A stretch of DNA of 64,000 nucleotides from Romboutsia_E sp900604535 (GCF_900604535.1 NZ_UWOT01000004.1:62001-126000), one strand, 5' to 3'. Positions 43,287 to 51,949 are shown, counted from the stretch's first letter. The notes: a model not told the origin generated them from the letters alone. Made by a program: numbers and translations.

Positions 43287-43946
43287 CTATCTATTTTCTA
43301 ATGTATCAATTGCTTCATCATAGGCCCTAAGTACATAGTCTTTTTCAAATTGTTTTTTGTTTTTTAACTGTCTTAGCATTTTTAAACTTGTTTCATTTCC
43401 TATTTTTGATAGTGCCTTTGCACAATATTGTCTAGTCTGCGCATTTGTATCATATAATCCTCTTTGTAAAACTTCTCTACTTTTAGGTGATTCAATTTTT
43501 CTAAGTGCTGAATAAGTTATTCTTCTTACATCTGAATGCCTATGGCTTGTTAATGGATGTAGTAATTTTAAAAATCTATCATCCTTTAATTCACCTGTTG
43601 CCCAAATAAGAATCATTAAATCTTCAGCATTTCTTTCTATAAGTATCCTCTTATAAAGTCTTCTCTTAAAGTCTATCATCTTTTCTGCATTTAAGCTTTC
43701 CATAAAACTAAGCCTTTTCTCTTTGTTATACTCTAGAAACTTATCTAAAATATCTTTAGATGATTCTAGCTCATCTTTAAGCATAGCTTTAATTTCTAGC
43801 TTTGCCTTTATTAGATGATCATTGACTTCAGTTGTTGAGATACTTCTAATTTTACTAATTTGAGATACTGTTTTAGATTCTTTATAAAGAAGATAGGTTA
43901 TAAAATAATCTTCCAATTGGTCTATATTATCCCAACTTATATTCAT
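43287..43946 (-). CDS. HEAT-repeat protein with an HTH-like N-terminus
   Basis: 219 residues. The C-terminal half has two or three HEAT-like repeats (HRHSDVRRITYSALRKIE; DTNAQTRQYCAKALSKIG). The N-terminal 55 residues carry an HTH-like segment (TVSQISKIRSISTTEVNDHL). It lies 9 nt downstream of hflX and is probably cotranscribed. Function is unknown; a scaffold or regulatory partner is possible. Confidence 0.75.
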   Translation of the reverse strand: MNISWDNIDQLEDYFITYLLYKESKTVSQISKIRSISTTEVNDHLIKAKLEIKAMLKDELESSKDILDKFLEYNKEKRLSFMESLNAEKMIDFKRRLYKRILIERNAEDLMILIWATGELKDDRFLKLLHPLTSHRHSDVRRITYSALRKIESPKSREVLQRGLYDTNAQTRQYCAKALSKIGNETSLKMLRQLKNKKQFEKDYVLRAYDEAIDTLENR

Positions 43947-43955
43947 TATTATTAC

Positions 43956-45239
43956 CTACTTCTCTAATATATAGTCTTTATATATATTATAATCTTCTTC
44001 TTCTAAATTTACATCAAGTGTTATCCCAGTTTCCCCATATTCAAAGTTTTCTACATTATATTTATCCTTTATCTTACTAAATATATGTCCTTTATCATAT
44101 GGTAATAGAAGACTTACAGGATAAGTATTTTTCATTAATGCATCTTCTATCATATATAATAATTTTTCCATATTTATTCCTTTTTTAGCAGATATATATA
44201 TTACATCATCTGTGTTTTTAGGATAAATATCTAAATCTAATCTATCTATTTTATTATAAACAAGTATAGTATGCTTATCATCAGCCCCTAGTTCTTTAAG
44301 TACTGATTCAGTAGTTTTCTTTTGAAGTTCATAACTACTATTTGTAGCATCTATTACATGTAAAATTAAATCTGCATATTGAACTTCTTCTAAAGTAGCT
44401 TTAAATGCCTCTACTAAGTCATGAGGAAGCTTACTAACAAATCCAACAGTATCTACAACTAAAAACTCTTTTTTATTAGGTAGTAATGCTTTTCTTAATG
44501 TAACATCTAGTGTTGCGAATAGCATATCTTTTGCCATAACTTCTTTTTCAATGTCATAGTCTTTATGTGTTTTTATTAATTCATTTAGTAGAGTTGACTT
44601 ACCTGCGTTGGTATATCCAACAAGTGCAACAATTGGTATATTTGACTTAAGACGTTGGACTCTTTGAGTTTCTCTATTTTTCTTAACTTCTCTAAGTTCT
44701 CTTCTTATATCTGCTGCCTTATTTAATATATGTCTTTTATCAACTTCTAGCTTTTGTTCACCTGGTCCTCTAGTTCCAATTCCTGCACCAGTTCTACTCA
44801 TTTCTCCACCCATACCATAAAGTCTAGGTAATCTATATTTTAACTGAGCAAGCTCAACTTGAAGTTTACCTTCTTTACTTAAAGCTCTTTGTGCAAATAT
44901 ATCTAATATTAATGTTGTTCTATCTATAACCTTTATTCCAACTATTTCTTCTATATTTCTTATATGAGCTCCTGATAATTCATCATTAAAAATTACCATT
45001 GTCGCTCCTAAAGATTCACAATATGCTCTTAGTTCTTCAACTTTACCTTTTCCTATATAGTATGCTGCATCTCTTGATTGCCTATTTTGAGTTATACTTC
45101 CTACAACCTCAGCTCCAGCTGCTTTTGTAAGCTCTTTTAACTCTTCCATTGATTCGTTTATGTCTATATCATCTATTCTTCTTGCAGTCGACGTTATATT
45201 AAGTCCTACAAGTAAAGCTCTTTCTTTTTTTTCTTGCAT
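43956..45239 (-). CDS. hflX: GTPase HflX
   Basis: 427 residues, ribosome-binding GTPase that splits stalled or hibernating ribosomes. The N-terminal HflX domain precedes a G domain: G1 GYTNAGKST, G3 DTVGFVS, G4 NKID. The glycine-rich GGEMSRTGAGIGTRGPGE segment is characteristic. A GAGGTG site precedes the ATG. Confidence 0.95.
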   Translation of the reverse strand: MQEKKERALLVGLNITSTARRIDDIDINESMEELKELTKAAGAEVVGSITQNRQSRDAAYYIGKGKVEELRAYCESLGATMVIFNDELSGAHIRNIEEIVGIKVIDRTTLILDIFAQRALSKEGKLQVELAQLKYRLPRLYGMGGEMSRTGAGIGTRGPGEQKLEVDKRHILNKAADIRRELREVKKNRETQRVQRLKSNIPIVALVGYTNAGKSTLLNELIKTHKDYDIEKEVMAKDMLFATLDVTLRKALLPNKKEFLVVDTVGFVSKLPHDLVEAFKATLEEVQYADLILHVIDATNSSYELQKKTTESVLKELGADDKHTILVYNKIDRLDLDIYPKNTDDVIYISAKKGINMEKLLYMIEDALMKNTYPVSLLLPYDKGHIFSKIKDKYNVENFEYGETGITLDVNLEEEDYNIYKDYILEK

Positions 45240-45401
45240 GTAAACACCTCTTTAATATGTGATTATGAATTAAATTTCTTTATTATTATACCATTGTTGC
45301 TATTTTTTAGTATATTATTCTAAAACTTTAGTATAATTATGTTGCGATTAAATTTTATGATTTATGTATGAATATAGACATTTAAAATCTGGAGGTATAT
45401 T

Positions 45402-45665
45402 ATGAACGAAAATTATAAATTTTTTAACCATAACACTTGTGAGTTTTTCCCTTGTCATAAGACAAATAAACCAGAAGAGTTTAACTGCCTATTCTGTTAT
45501 TGCCCATTATATGCTTTAGGTGAGGATTGTGGTGGTAATTTTAGGTATAACGAAAAAGGATTTAAAGATTGTTCTAAGTGCTTATTGCCACATAATCCTA
45601 AAAACTACGACTATATAATGAGTCGATATAAGGATATAATGAAAATTGCAGCTAAGAAAGATTAG
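45402..45665 (+). CDS. Cysteine-rich small-domain protein
   Basis: 87 residues with nine cysteines (FFPCHKT; FNCLFCYCPLY; EDCGGNFRY; KDCSKCLLPH), matching the cysteine-rich small domain found alone or attached to cobalamin and radical SAM proteins. It may bind a metal. Function is unknown. A CTGGAGG site precedes the ATG. It is divergent from hflX. Confidence 0.85.
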   Translation: MNENYKFFNHNTCEFFPCHKTNKPEEFNCLFCYCPLYALGEDCGGNFRYNEKGFKDCSKCLLPHNPKNYDYIMSRYKDIMKIAAKKD

Positions 45666-45670
45666 TAAAT

Positions 45671-45704
45671 TATGTGTTTTGAAATTAATTTCAAAACACA
45701 TAAC
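45671..45704. other. Palindrome downstream of the Cys-rich gene
   Basis: TATGTGTTTTGAAATT is followed directly by AATTTCAAAACACATA, a perfect 32-bp palindrome with no T tract. It probably acts as a terminator core or stabilising hairpin for the plus-strand gene. Confidence 0.5.
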
Positions 45705-45772
45705 TACTTCATTTTGATTATATTATATTAATTATTTATATTCCTTTTATTTTTGTAATATGTTTCTATTGA

Positions 45773-46411
45773 TTATGTATACTTAATATTTGACTTTAGT
45801 GCCTTATATATAAGATGTAATACAATACTACTTAATATAACAAATACAACTATCATTAATCCTGCATGATAAAAAAATTCTTGTGGCAAAATGTTTATAA
45901 CAGGATCTTTTAAAGGATCAAATATCCAGTAATCATTATCAAACATTATTTCATGAAAAATTACAAATGTTTTATCAAAATTTATTAACATAGGTATTGA
46001 AACCAATATAGGTAATATTATTACTAACTTGGATGTTATATTTAAAAAGTCTATTTTCTTATTTTTTAAATTATAAACTATTCCTATTAAAGTTATTATA
46101 AATGAAAGTATTAATAACTTATTTACATTTAAAAATATTTCTTTCACTTCTTCAAAGTGTATTTTTCCTTCCCTTGAAGATTTTATTGTAGGTAACTCAA
46201 AATCACCTGATATTTTATTTAAATTATAATCTATCATATAATCATAATTAAGTTTTATCTCTTCTTTTGTTAAATTATTCATTTCATCTATATTTAAATA
46301 GTTTATATCAAAGTAATATAATTCTTTAAACGCAACAACTATTCTTATACTACACCCTATTATCAATAAACTAAAAAATATACAAAATATTATATTCATT
46401 GCTTTTTTCAT
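45773..46411 (-). CDS. TIGR01906-like membrane protein
   Basis: 212 residues with four membrane helices (about 4-26, 96-116, 126-146 and 184-205). The first helix is followed by an extracellular domain with LTKEEIKLNYDYMIDYN and GEIHFEEVK-like spacing (here GKIHFEEVKEIF) that typify the TIGR01906/DUF1461 family. Function unknown. Single-gene unit. Confidence 0.75.
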   Translation of the reverse strand: MKKAMNIIFCIFFSLLIIGCSIRIVVAFKELYYFDINYLNIDEMNNLTKEEIKLNYDYMIDYNLNKISGDFELPTIKSSREGKIHFEEVKEIFLNVNKLLILSFIITLIGIVYNLKNKKIDFLNITSKLVIILPILVSIPMLINFDKTFVIFHEIMFDNDYWIFDPLKDPVINILPQEFFYHAGLMIVVFVILSSIVLHLIYKALKSNIKYT

Positions 46412-46501
46412 AACTAACCCTACCTTATTATCAGTCTTAATTTATATTGTAATGGATTTTTATACATATTTTTACTTTTTTATATTAATTTAATTTTTTT
46501 A

Positions 46502-46550
46502 TTTTTGATAATGAATTTCATTTGCATTATATCTTTTTTTATGTTATATT
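46502..46550 (+). promoter_or_regulatory. Upstream copy of duplicated operator and promoter
   Basis: A 28-bp stretch beginning TTTTTGATAATGAATTTC is identical to that at 46815. It contains GATAATGAATTTCATTTGC, resembling a Fur/Zur/PerR-type box, and leads to TTGCAT (46522-46527), a 17-nt spacer and TATATT (46545-46550). The promoter reads rightwards into the leader at 46557. Confidence 0.75.
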
Positions 46551-46556
46551 AATTAC

Positions 46557-46819
46557 AGGCTCAATATATCACCAAGGGATTTGGAGAGATAATAACAATT
46601 AAATAATCTTTAACACGTGTACGTTCGATAATATATTTTAACCAATATATTCTCTGTTATATTTTATATAGCATATCCCCTTACACAAATTTTAATATTC
46701 TATTTTGTTAAAGTTATTAATTGTTTATATAGCCATAAAAATCTTTACACTAATTTATTATGTGTAAATTACACTAACTTCTTCTTAAGAGACCATGTTA
46801 ACTACGTGGTCTCTTTTTT
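46557..46819 (+). ncRNA. Structured leader or small RNA between duplicated promoters
   Basis: About 260 nt between promoter copy 1 and a strong terminator (46787-46819). It has no open frame with a start: a GGAGAG at 46583 is not followed by a start codon. Hairpins are visible: AATATATT..AATATATT (about 46629-46650), TTTACAC..GTGTAAA (46744-46767) and the terminator. It could be an independent small RNA or an attenuated leader for rpsD. I do not recognise an Rfam-type motif (no T-box, no known riboswitch core). Confidence 0.5.
46787..46819 (+). terminator. Terminator upstream of rpsD
   Basis: AAGAGACCATG and CGTGGTCTCTT form an 11-position stem with one G-T pair and a 7-nt loop, with a run of T on the plus strand. 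The T run is also the start of promoter copy 2, so the two elements overlap. Confidence 0.85.
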
Positions 46820-46863
46820 GATAATGAATTTCATTTGCATTAAATATTTATTTATGTTATAAT
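46815..46863 (+). promoter_or_regulatory. rpsD promoter with Fur-like box (second copy)
   Basis: The same 28-bp sequence as at 46502, then TTGCAT (46835-46840), a 17-nt spacer and TATAAT (46858-46863) with an extended TG. The Fur-like box overlaps the -35, as for a metal-dependent repressor. The rpsD start is 55 nt downstream. Confidence 0.8.
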
Positions 46864-46917
46864 AACCTTGGCTTTAAAAATTATCGCGGCAATTTTAATT
46901 TTTAAGGAGAGATAATT

Positions 46918-47514
46918 ATGGCAAAAATGATGGGACCTAGATTTAAACAATGTAGGAGATTAGGACTAAATGTATGTGGTCATCCAAAAGCAATGGATAG
47001 AGCTACAAAAGGAACTTCTAGAGCTGATAAAAAGCTTTCACCTTACGGAACTCAGTTATTAGAAAAACAAAGATTAAAAGCTTATTACGGTGTATTAGAA
47101 AAGCAATTTTCAAACTATGTAAAAAAAGCTACTAAATCTAATGAATCTACTGGTACAGCACTTATTCAAATGCTTGAGTGTAGATTAGATAACTTAGTTT
47201 ATAGATTAGGATTAGCTAGTTCTATAAGACAAGCTCGTCAAATGGTTGTTCATGGACATATTTTAGTTGATGGTAAAAAGGTTGATATACCTTCTTATGG
47301 TGTTTCTGTAGGACAAGTTATATCACTTAGAGCTAAGTCTCAAAATAATGTTATGTTTAAGGAAAGTTTCTTAAGTAATGCCCTTAGCCAATATGCTTAT
47401 TTAAGTAAAGATGTAGATTCATTCTCAGGTACTTTAGTTAAAATACCTGAAAGAAATGAAGTACCAATTGAGATCAATGACATATTAGTTGTTGAATACT
47501 ACTCAAAATTATAA
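46918..47514 (+). CDS. rpsD: Ribosomal protein S4, cysteine-poor paralogue type
   Basis: 198 residues, full-length S4. The N-terminal S4 domain has only C12 and C20 (QCRRLGLNVCGH), so the four-cysteine zinc knuckle of the C+ type is not present. Clostridia often have a second S4 in the alpha operon; this copy stands alone. The presumed metal-responsive promoter suggests a role as an alternate protein when zinc or iron is short. An AAGGAGAG site precedes the ATG. Palindrome E follows 8 nt after the stop. Confidence 0.9.
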   Translation: MAKMMGPRFKQCRRLGLNVCGHPKAMDRATKGTSRADKKLSPYGTQLLEKQRLKAYYGVLEKQFSNYVKKATKSNESTGTALIQMLECRLDNLVYRLGLASSIRQARQMVVHGHILVDGKKVDIPSYGVSVGQVISLRAKSQNNVMFKESFLSNALSQYAYLSKDVDSFSGTLVKIPERNEVPIEINDILVVEYYSKL

Positions 47515-47522
47515 AAAAAGTT

Positions 47523-47688
47523 AAAAAAAGTGTGGTAATTTAGTATGTTCGTGTAACTGGCGAGTATTGTGGGAATATAAATTTCATTCCATGCAAGATA
47601 AAGTACGTCTTGCAAATGGAATGAAATTTATATTTACCACATACTCGCTGGTTTACTCGTATACTATAAAATACCACACTACTTTTTT
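47523..47688. repeat. Long imperfect palindrome, copy E
   Basis: The longest copy. Outer arms AAAAAAGTGTGGTA/TACCACAC..TTTTTT, then GGCGAGTA/TACTCGC, GTGG/CCAC, AATATAAATTTCATTCCAT/ATGGAATGAAATTTATATT (19 bp) and an apical stem GCAAGAT/GTCTTGC with a 7-nt loop. It starts 8 nt after the rpsD stop and ends with TTTTTT, so it could also act as terminator between rpsD and mntP. Confidence 0.85.
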
Positions 47689-47713
47689 GGTTGAGAATAA
47701 AATAAATATAAGA

Positions 47714-48295
47714 TTATCCTATTATTCCTATGTGTTCTAATAGTATTTTCACCCCCATACCTATTAATATTATTCCACCTGCTAATTCTGCTTTTGATTT
47801 ATATTTTATTCCGAATACATTTCCTATTTTTACACCTATCATTGATAGTATAAATGTTACTATTCCTATAAATGTTACTGCTGGTACTATGTCTACTTGT
47901 AAAAATGCAAGTGTTATACCGACTGCTAATGCATCTATACTAGTAGCTATTGCTAATACACTCATATTTTTAAAGCTTAACATTTCTTTTTCACTTTGAA
48001 CTGCTTCTATATCATCATCATCTTTACTTAAAGCTTCTTGTATCATTTTTAAACCTAAGTATCCTAAAAGTATGAATGCAATCCAATGATCCACGCTCAT
48101 TATATAATCTTTAAATTGTAATCCTAAGAAATACCCTATTAAAGGCATTCCTGCCTGGAATCCTCCAAAATAAAGCCCTACTATACCCGAATTTTTTAAA
48201 GTAATTCTTCTCATTGAAAGCCCCTTACAAACAGAAACTGCAAAAGCATCCATCGACAGCCCAACCGCTAATACAAAAAGTTCAATTAAACTCAT
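47714..48295 (-). CDS. mntP: Manganese efflux pump MntP
   Basis: 193 residues with six membrane helices, the MntP (YebN) layout. Conserved acidic residues sit in SMDAFAVSVCKGL (helix 1) and ATSIDALAVGI (helix 4). A yybP-ykoY manganese riboswitch precedes the gene, which supports Mn2+ export. A polar loop (DDDDIEAVQSEKE) separates the two halves. An AAGGAG site precedes the ATG. Confidence 0.95.
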   Translation of the reverse strand: MSLIELFVLAVGLSMDAFAVSVCKGLSMRRITLKNSGIVGLYFGGFQAGMPLIGYFLGLQFKDYIMSVDHWIAFILLGYLGLKMIQEALSKDDDDIEAVQSEKEMLSFKNMSVLAIATSIDALAVGITLAFLQVDIVPAVTFIGIVTFILSMIGVKIGNVFGIKYKSKAELAGGIILIGMGVKILLEHIGIIG

Positions 48296-48373
48296 AAATC
48301 TTTCTCCTTAAAAAATAATATCTATTGTAATAATACAAAATTCATTTATATAATATGCCAACCTATCTAGCAT

Positions 48374-48520
48374 AAAAAAAGACTTATCTACAGATATAGT
48401 ATAACCCATATCTGTAGATAAGTCTCATTATTCAAAATAAAGCCAGATGGTAAAACCATCAGTATGTTGACCTTACTACACACTAAATAATAAAAGTGTG
48501 CCAACTACTCCCTTATCTAT
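48374..48520 (-). ncRNA. yybP-ykoY manganese riboswitch with terminator
   Basis: Minus-strand leader of mntP. The aptamer shows AAGGGAGTAG near its 5' end (48520-48503), a hairpin with GTGTG/CACAC, GGTCAACATACTGATGG and a closing CATCTGGC. The expression platform is a strong terminator at 48380-48424 (AGACTTATCTACAGATAT stem, T-run to 48374). This family binds Mn2+ and favours readthrough in its presence, matching an efflux gene. Confidence 0.9.
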
Positions 48521-48527
48521 CTATATT

Positions 48528-48556
48528 ATATTATATTAAACCACAATTTAATGCAA
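48528..48556 (-). promoter_or_regulatory. mntP promoter
   Basis: On the minus strand TTGCAT (48551-48556), a 17-nt spacer and TAATAT (48528-48533) precede the riboswitch by a few nucleotides. Confidence 0.7.
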
Positions 48557-48630
48557 CATACAAATAAATATTTATATCTAGTTTTTATTTATTTCTAACT
48601 TCCACCCAAAGAGTTTTAATACAAAGTACA

Positions 48631-48750
48631 TTTAGTAAAACTCAGCGAAGGGTCGATGAGATATTGCAATTTATAATCTATTCGCAAGATACCTTTTGTC
48701 TTTCATAGATTATAAATGCAATACTCACCGCCCCGAAGCCACTTAACTAA
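48631..48750. repeat. Long imperfect palindrome, copy F
   Basis: Arms TTTAGT/ACTAAA, GAGATATTGCA opposite TGCAATACTC, TTTATAATCTA/TAGATTATAAA and an apical stem GCAAGAT/GTCTTTC with a 7-nt loop. Its right arm overlaps the TAG stop codon of the ABC-F gene. The outer stem is less perfect than in other copies. Confidence 0.7.
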
Positions 48751-50297
48751 ACAATCTTAGTAGTAAAATCCTCTATATTCCATACATTATCAACTATATC
48801 CATATAGAATTCAGGTTCATGTGATACAAGTACTACAGTTCCTTTAAATTCTCTTATAGCTTTCTTTAACTCATCCTTAGCTTCAACATCTAAGTGATTT
48901 GTAGGTTCATCTAGTACTAATAAGTTTATGTCTTTTAACATTATCTTACATAACCTAACTTTAGCAGCTTCTCCCCCACTTAAAACTCTAACTTGACTTG
49001 TTATATGTTCATTTGATAAACCACACTTAGAAAGTGCTTGTCTAACTTCAAAGTTTGTAAGACCTGGGAATTCTGCCCAAACATCATCCATTGGAGTATT
49101 GTAGTTATCCTTAGAACTTTCTTGTTCAAAGTATCCTACTTCTAAGTAATCTCCTAATTCAACTTCTCCATCAAAAGGCTTTATTATTCCAAGTAAAGTC
49201 TTTAATAATGTAGACTTACCTATACCATTCATACCTTTTAATGCAACTTTTTTATTTCTTTCTAGTTCAAAATTAAGAGGCTTAGTTAATGGTTCATTAT
49301 ATCCTAATACTAAGTCTTTAGTTTTGAATATATATCTACTAGCCGCTCTAGCTTCTCTAAATTGGAATGTAGGCTTTATTTTTTCTTTTGGTCTTTCTAA
49401 TATTTCCATCTTGTCAAGAATCTTTTGTCTACTGTTTGCCATACCACGAGTAGCAACTCTTGCTTTATTTCTAGCAACGAAATCTTCAAGTTTCTTTCTT
49501 TCTTCAACTTGTCTTTCGTATGCACTTTCTTCTTGACGTTTCTTTATTTCATTTAATCTTACGAATTCATCATAGTTACCTTTGTATCTATTTAACTCCC
49601 CATTTTCTAAGTGGTAAATTACATTACATGTATCATTTATAAATGGTATATCATGAGATACTAATATAAAACTATTTTCGTATTCTTGTAAATATCTAGT
49701 TAACCATACTATATGCTCTTCATCTAAATAGTTAGTAGGCTCGTCTAGGATTAATATAGTAGGATTTTCAAGTAGTAACTTAGTTAAAAGTACTTTTGTT
49801 CTTTGACCTCCACTTAGATCTGTTACGTCTCTATCTAATCCTATATCTCCAAGACCTAAACCATTTGCAACTTCTTGGATTTTTGCGTCTATCATATAGA
49901 AACCACTATTTTCAAGTATTGTTTGTATTTCAGCTGTATCTTCAAGAAGCTTAGTCATTTGATCTTCATCAGCTTCTCCCATTTTATCATACATACCTAT
50001 CATTTCTTGTTCTAAATCAAACATAGGCTTAAAAGCATTTCTTAGTATATCTCTTATAGAGTTACCTTTTTCAAGAACTGAATGTTGATCTAAGTAACCA
50101 ACAGTTGCTCTAGAAGACCACTTTATATTACCTGCATCAGGCATTAATTTTTTTGTTATTATATTTAAAAAGCTTGATTTCCCTTCTCCATTTGCCCCAA
50201 CTAAAGCAATATGTTCACCTTTTTTTAATCTGAAAGAAACATTCTCTAGTATAGTTCTAGCTCCGAAACCATGACTTACGTTTTCTACTACTAGCAT
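48747..50297 (-). CDS. ABC-F family ATPase
   Basis: About 516 residues, two ABC domains without membrane helices. Domain 1: Walker A GANGEGKSSF, signature LSGGQRTK. Domain 2: Walker A GMNGIGKST, signature LSGGEAAK; both have LDEPTN. The interdomain linker (about 240-320) is charged. ABC-F proteins act on ribosomes; this YkpA-like type is a translation factor rather than a known resistance determinant, though that cannot be excluded. The ATG at 50297, 6 nt after GAGG, is preferred. Confidence 0.93.
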   Translation of the reverse strand: MLVVENVSHGFGARTILENVSFRLKKGEHIALVGANGEGKSSFLNIITKKLMPDAGNIKWSSRATVGYLDQHSVLEKGNSIRDILRNAFKPMFDLEQEMIGMYDKMGEADEDQMTKLLEDTAEIQTILENSGFYMIDAKIQEVANGLGLGDIGLDRDVTDLSGGQRTKVLLTKLLLENPTILILDEPTNYLDEEHIVWLTRYLQEYENSFILVSHDIPFINDTCNVIYHLENGELNRYKGNYDEFVRLNEIKKRQEESAYERQVEERKKLEDFVARNKARVATRGMANSRQKILDKMEILERPKEKIKPTFQFREARAASRYIFKTKDLVLGYNEPLTKPLNFELERNKKVALKGMNGIGKSTLLKTLLGIIKPFDGEVELGDYLEVGYFEQESSKDNYNTPMDDVWAEFPGLTNFEVRQALSKCGLSNEHITSQVRVLSGGEAAKVRLCKIMLKDINLLVLDEPTNHLDVEAKDELKKAIREFKGTVVLVSHEPEFYMDIVDNVWNIEDFTTKIV

Positions 50298-50579
50298 TGT
50301 CCACCTCTTCATTAATAGTTATTTTTCATTCTATATTATAATATATTCTTTTTTATCTTAAATCAAGTGTATGAAATATCCATATGTAATTTTATAAAAA
50401 TTTAATGAATCAAGAGATATTAATTAACAAAAACTAGTCATATAAAATATAATTAATTAAATTTCTATTTTTTTGTTTTAAATTTAACGAATGTGGTATA
50501 AATATAATGTTAATATTTTATCAATTAGATTTTAAACAAATTATTTATAAATTTTAAAACCCATATGGAGGTAGTAATT

Positions 50580-51908
50580 ATGAAAATTGTAGTTGTAGGA
50601 TGTACTCATGCAGGAACTGCTGCTGTTGTAAATATGAAAGAACTTTATCCAGATAGTCAAATAACTATTTATGAAAAAAATGATAATATATCATTCTTAT
50701 CTTGTGGTATAGCTTTAAGTGTTGGAAATGTTGTTACTGAACCGGAAAAATTATTTTATAACTCTCCAGATAACTTAGCTTCTCAAGGTATAGTTACAAA
50801 TATGAAACATGAAGTTTTAGATATAGATTTTGATAATAAAAAACTATCAGTTAAAAATTTAGTTACTAATGAAATCATAGAAGATAGTTATGATAAATTA
50901 GTTCTAACTTTAGGTTCTTGGCCTATAGTGCCTAAATTTGAGGGTGGCAATTTAGAAAATATACTTCTTTGTAAAAACTATGATCATGCTAAAACTATAA
51001 TAGAAAAATCTAAAAATGCTAAAAATGTTGTAGTTATAGGTGCTGGTTATATAGGAGTTGAACTTGCTGAAGCCTTCGAAATGAGAAATAAAAATGTTAC
51101 TCTTATAGATGCTGAAAACAGAATAATGGCCAAATATCTAGATAAAGAATTTACAGATATAGCTCAAGAAGAATTCACTAAAAGAGGCGTTAATTTAGTT
51201 CTTGGACAAAAAGTTCAAAAATTTGAAGGTACTGATAAAGTTTCTAAAGTTGTAACAGATAAAGGTGAATTTGAAGCTGATTTAGTTGTATTATGTATAG
51301 GTTTTGCACCTAATACTAAATTAGTAAAAGGAAAACTAGATACACTATCTAATGGAGCTATAATAATAGATGAATATATGAGAACTAGCAAAGAAGATGT
51401 GTTTGCTGCAGGAGATTGCTGTGTTGTTAGATACAATCCAGCTAATGAAAATAGATATATACCTTTAGCTACTAATGCAGTTAGAATGGGTACTTTAGTT
51501 GCTAAAAATCTAGTTAAACCAACTTTAAAATACATGGGTACTCAGGGTACTTCTGGAATAAAAATTTATGACTTATGTATTGCTTCAACTGGACTTACTG
51601 AAGAAGTTGCTAAAAGCACTACATCTTTAAATGTTGCTTCAGTTACTGCAGTTGATAATTACAGACCTGAATTTATGCCTACATTTGAAGAAGCTAAATT
51701 AAAATTAGTATACGATAAAGACACTAGAAAAGTAGTTGGTGGTCAAATTATTTCTAAGATAGATTTAACTCAATTTATGAATACTTTATCTGTTGTTATT
51801 CAAAACGAAATGACTGTTGAAGAGCTAGCTATGACTGACTTCTTCTTCCAGCCTCATTTTAATAAACCATGGAGTTTATTAAATACTGCTGCTCTTATGG
51901 CTTTATAA
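50580..51908 (+). CDS. FAD-dependent NADH oxidase/CoA-disulfide reductase-like
   Basis: 442 residues with two Rossmann folds. N-terminal FAD site IVVVGCTHAGT; redox cysteine C42 in SFLSCGIAL, as in NADH oxidases (H2O-forming) and CoA-disulfide reductases; NAD site VVVIGAGYIGVELAEAF. FAD-binding aspartate in VFAAGDCC. H10 is the Nox-type histidine. Probably removes oxygen or keeps thiols reduced. The ATG at 50580 lies 8 nt after GGAGG; an upstream ATG in frame is rejected. Confidence 0.9.
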   Translation: MKIVVVGCTHAGTAAVVNMKELYPDSQITIYEKNDNISFLSCGIALSVGNVVTEPEKLFYNSPDNLASQGIVTNMKHEVLDIDFDNKKLSVKNLVTNEIIEDSYDKLVLTLGSWPIVPKFEGGNLENILLCKNYDHAKTIIEKSKNAKNVVVIGAGYIGVELAEAFEMRNKNVTLIDAENRIMAKYLDKEFTDIAQEEFTKRGVNLVLGQKVQKFEGTDKVSKVVTDKGEFEADLVVLCIGFAPNTKLVKGKLDTLSNGAIIIDEYMRTSKEDVFAAGDCCVVRYNPANENRYIPLATNAVRMGTLVAKNLVKPTLKYMGTQGTSGIKIYDLCIASTGLTEEVAKSTTSLNVASVTAVDNYRPEFMPTFEEAKLKLVYDKDTRKVVGGQIISKIDLTQFMNTLSVVIQNEMTVEELAMTDFFFQPHFNKPWSLLNTAALMAL

Positions 51909-51949
51909 AAAATCGTTAGCTAGTATCTGTTATTAGCTAGTATATAAAT

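Noticed and set aside
46557..46819. T-box or known riboswitch upstream of rpsD
   Set aside because: No T-box sequence (GGTGG..ACCGCG type) and no aptamer core I can recognise; kept only as a structured leader/small RNA.
664..48750. Interpretation of the six palindromes as plain Rho-independent terminators
   Set aside because: They are 108-166 bp long, share an apical stem and loop size, mostly lack a T-tract, and one lies upstream of a gene; only copy E ends in a T run.
48747..50297. ABC-F protein as an antibiotic resistance determinant
   Set aside because: The sequence has the general YkpA-like layout and there is no resistance context; nothing visible supports a resistance role.
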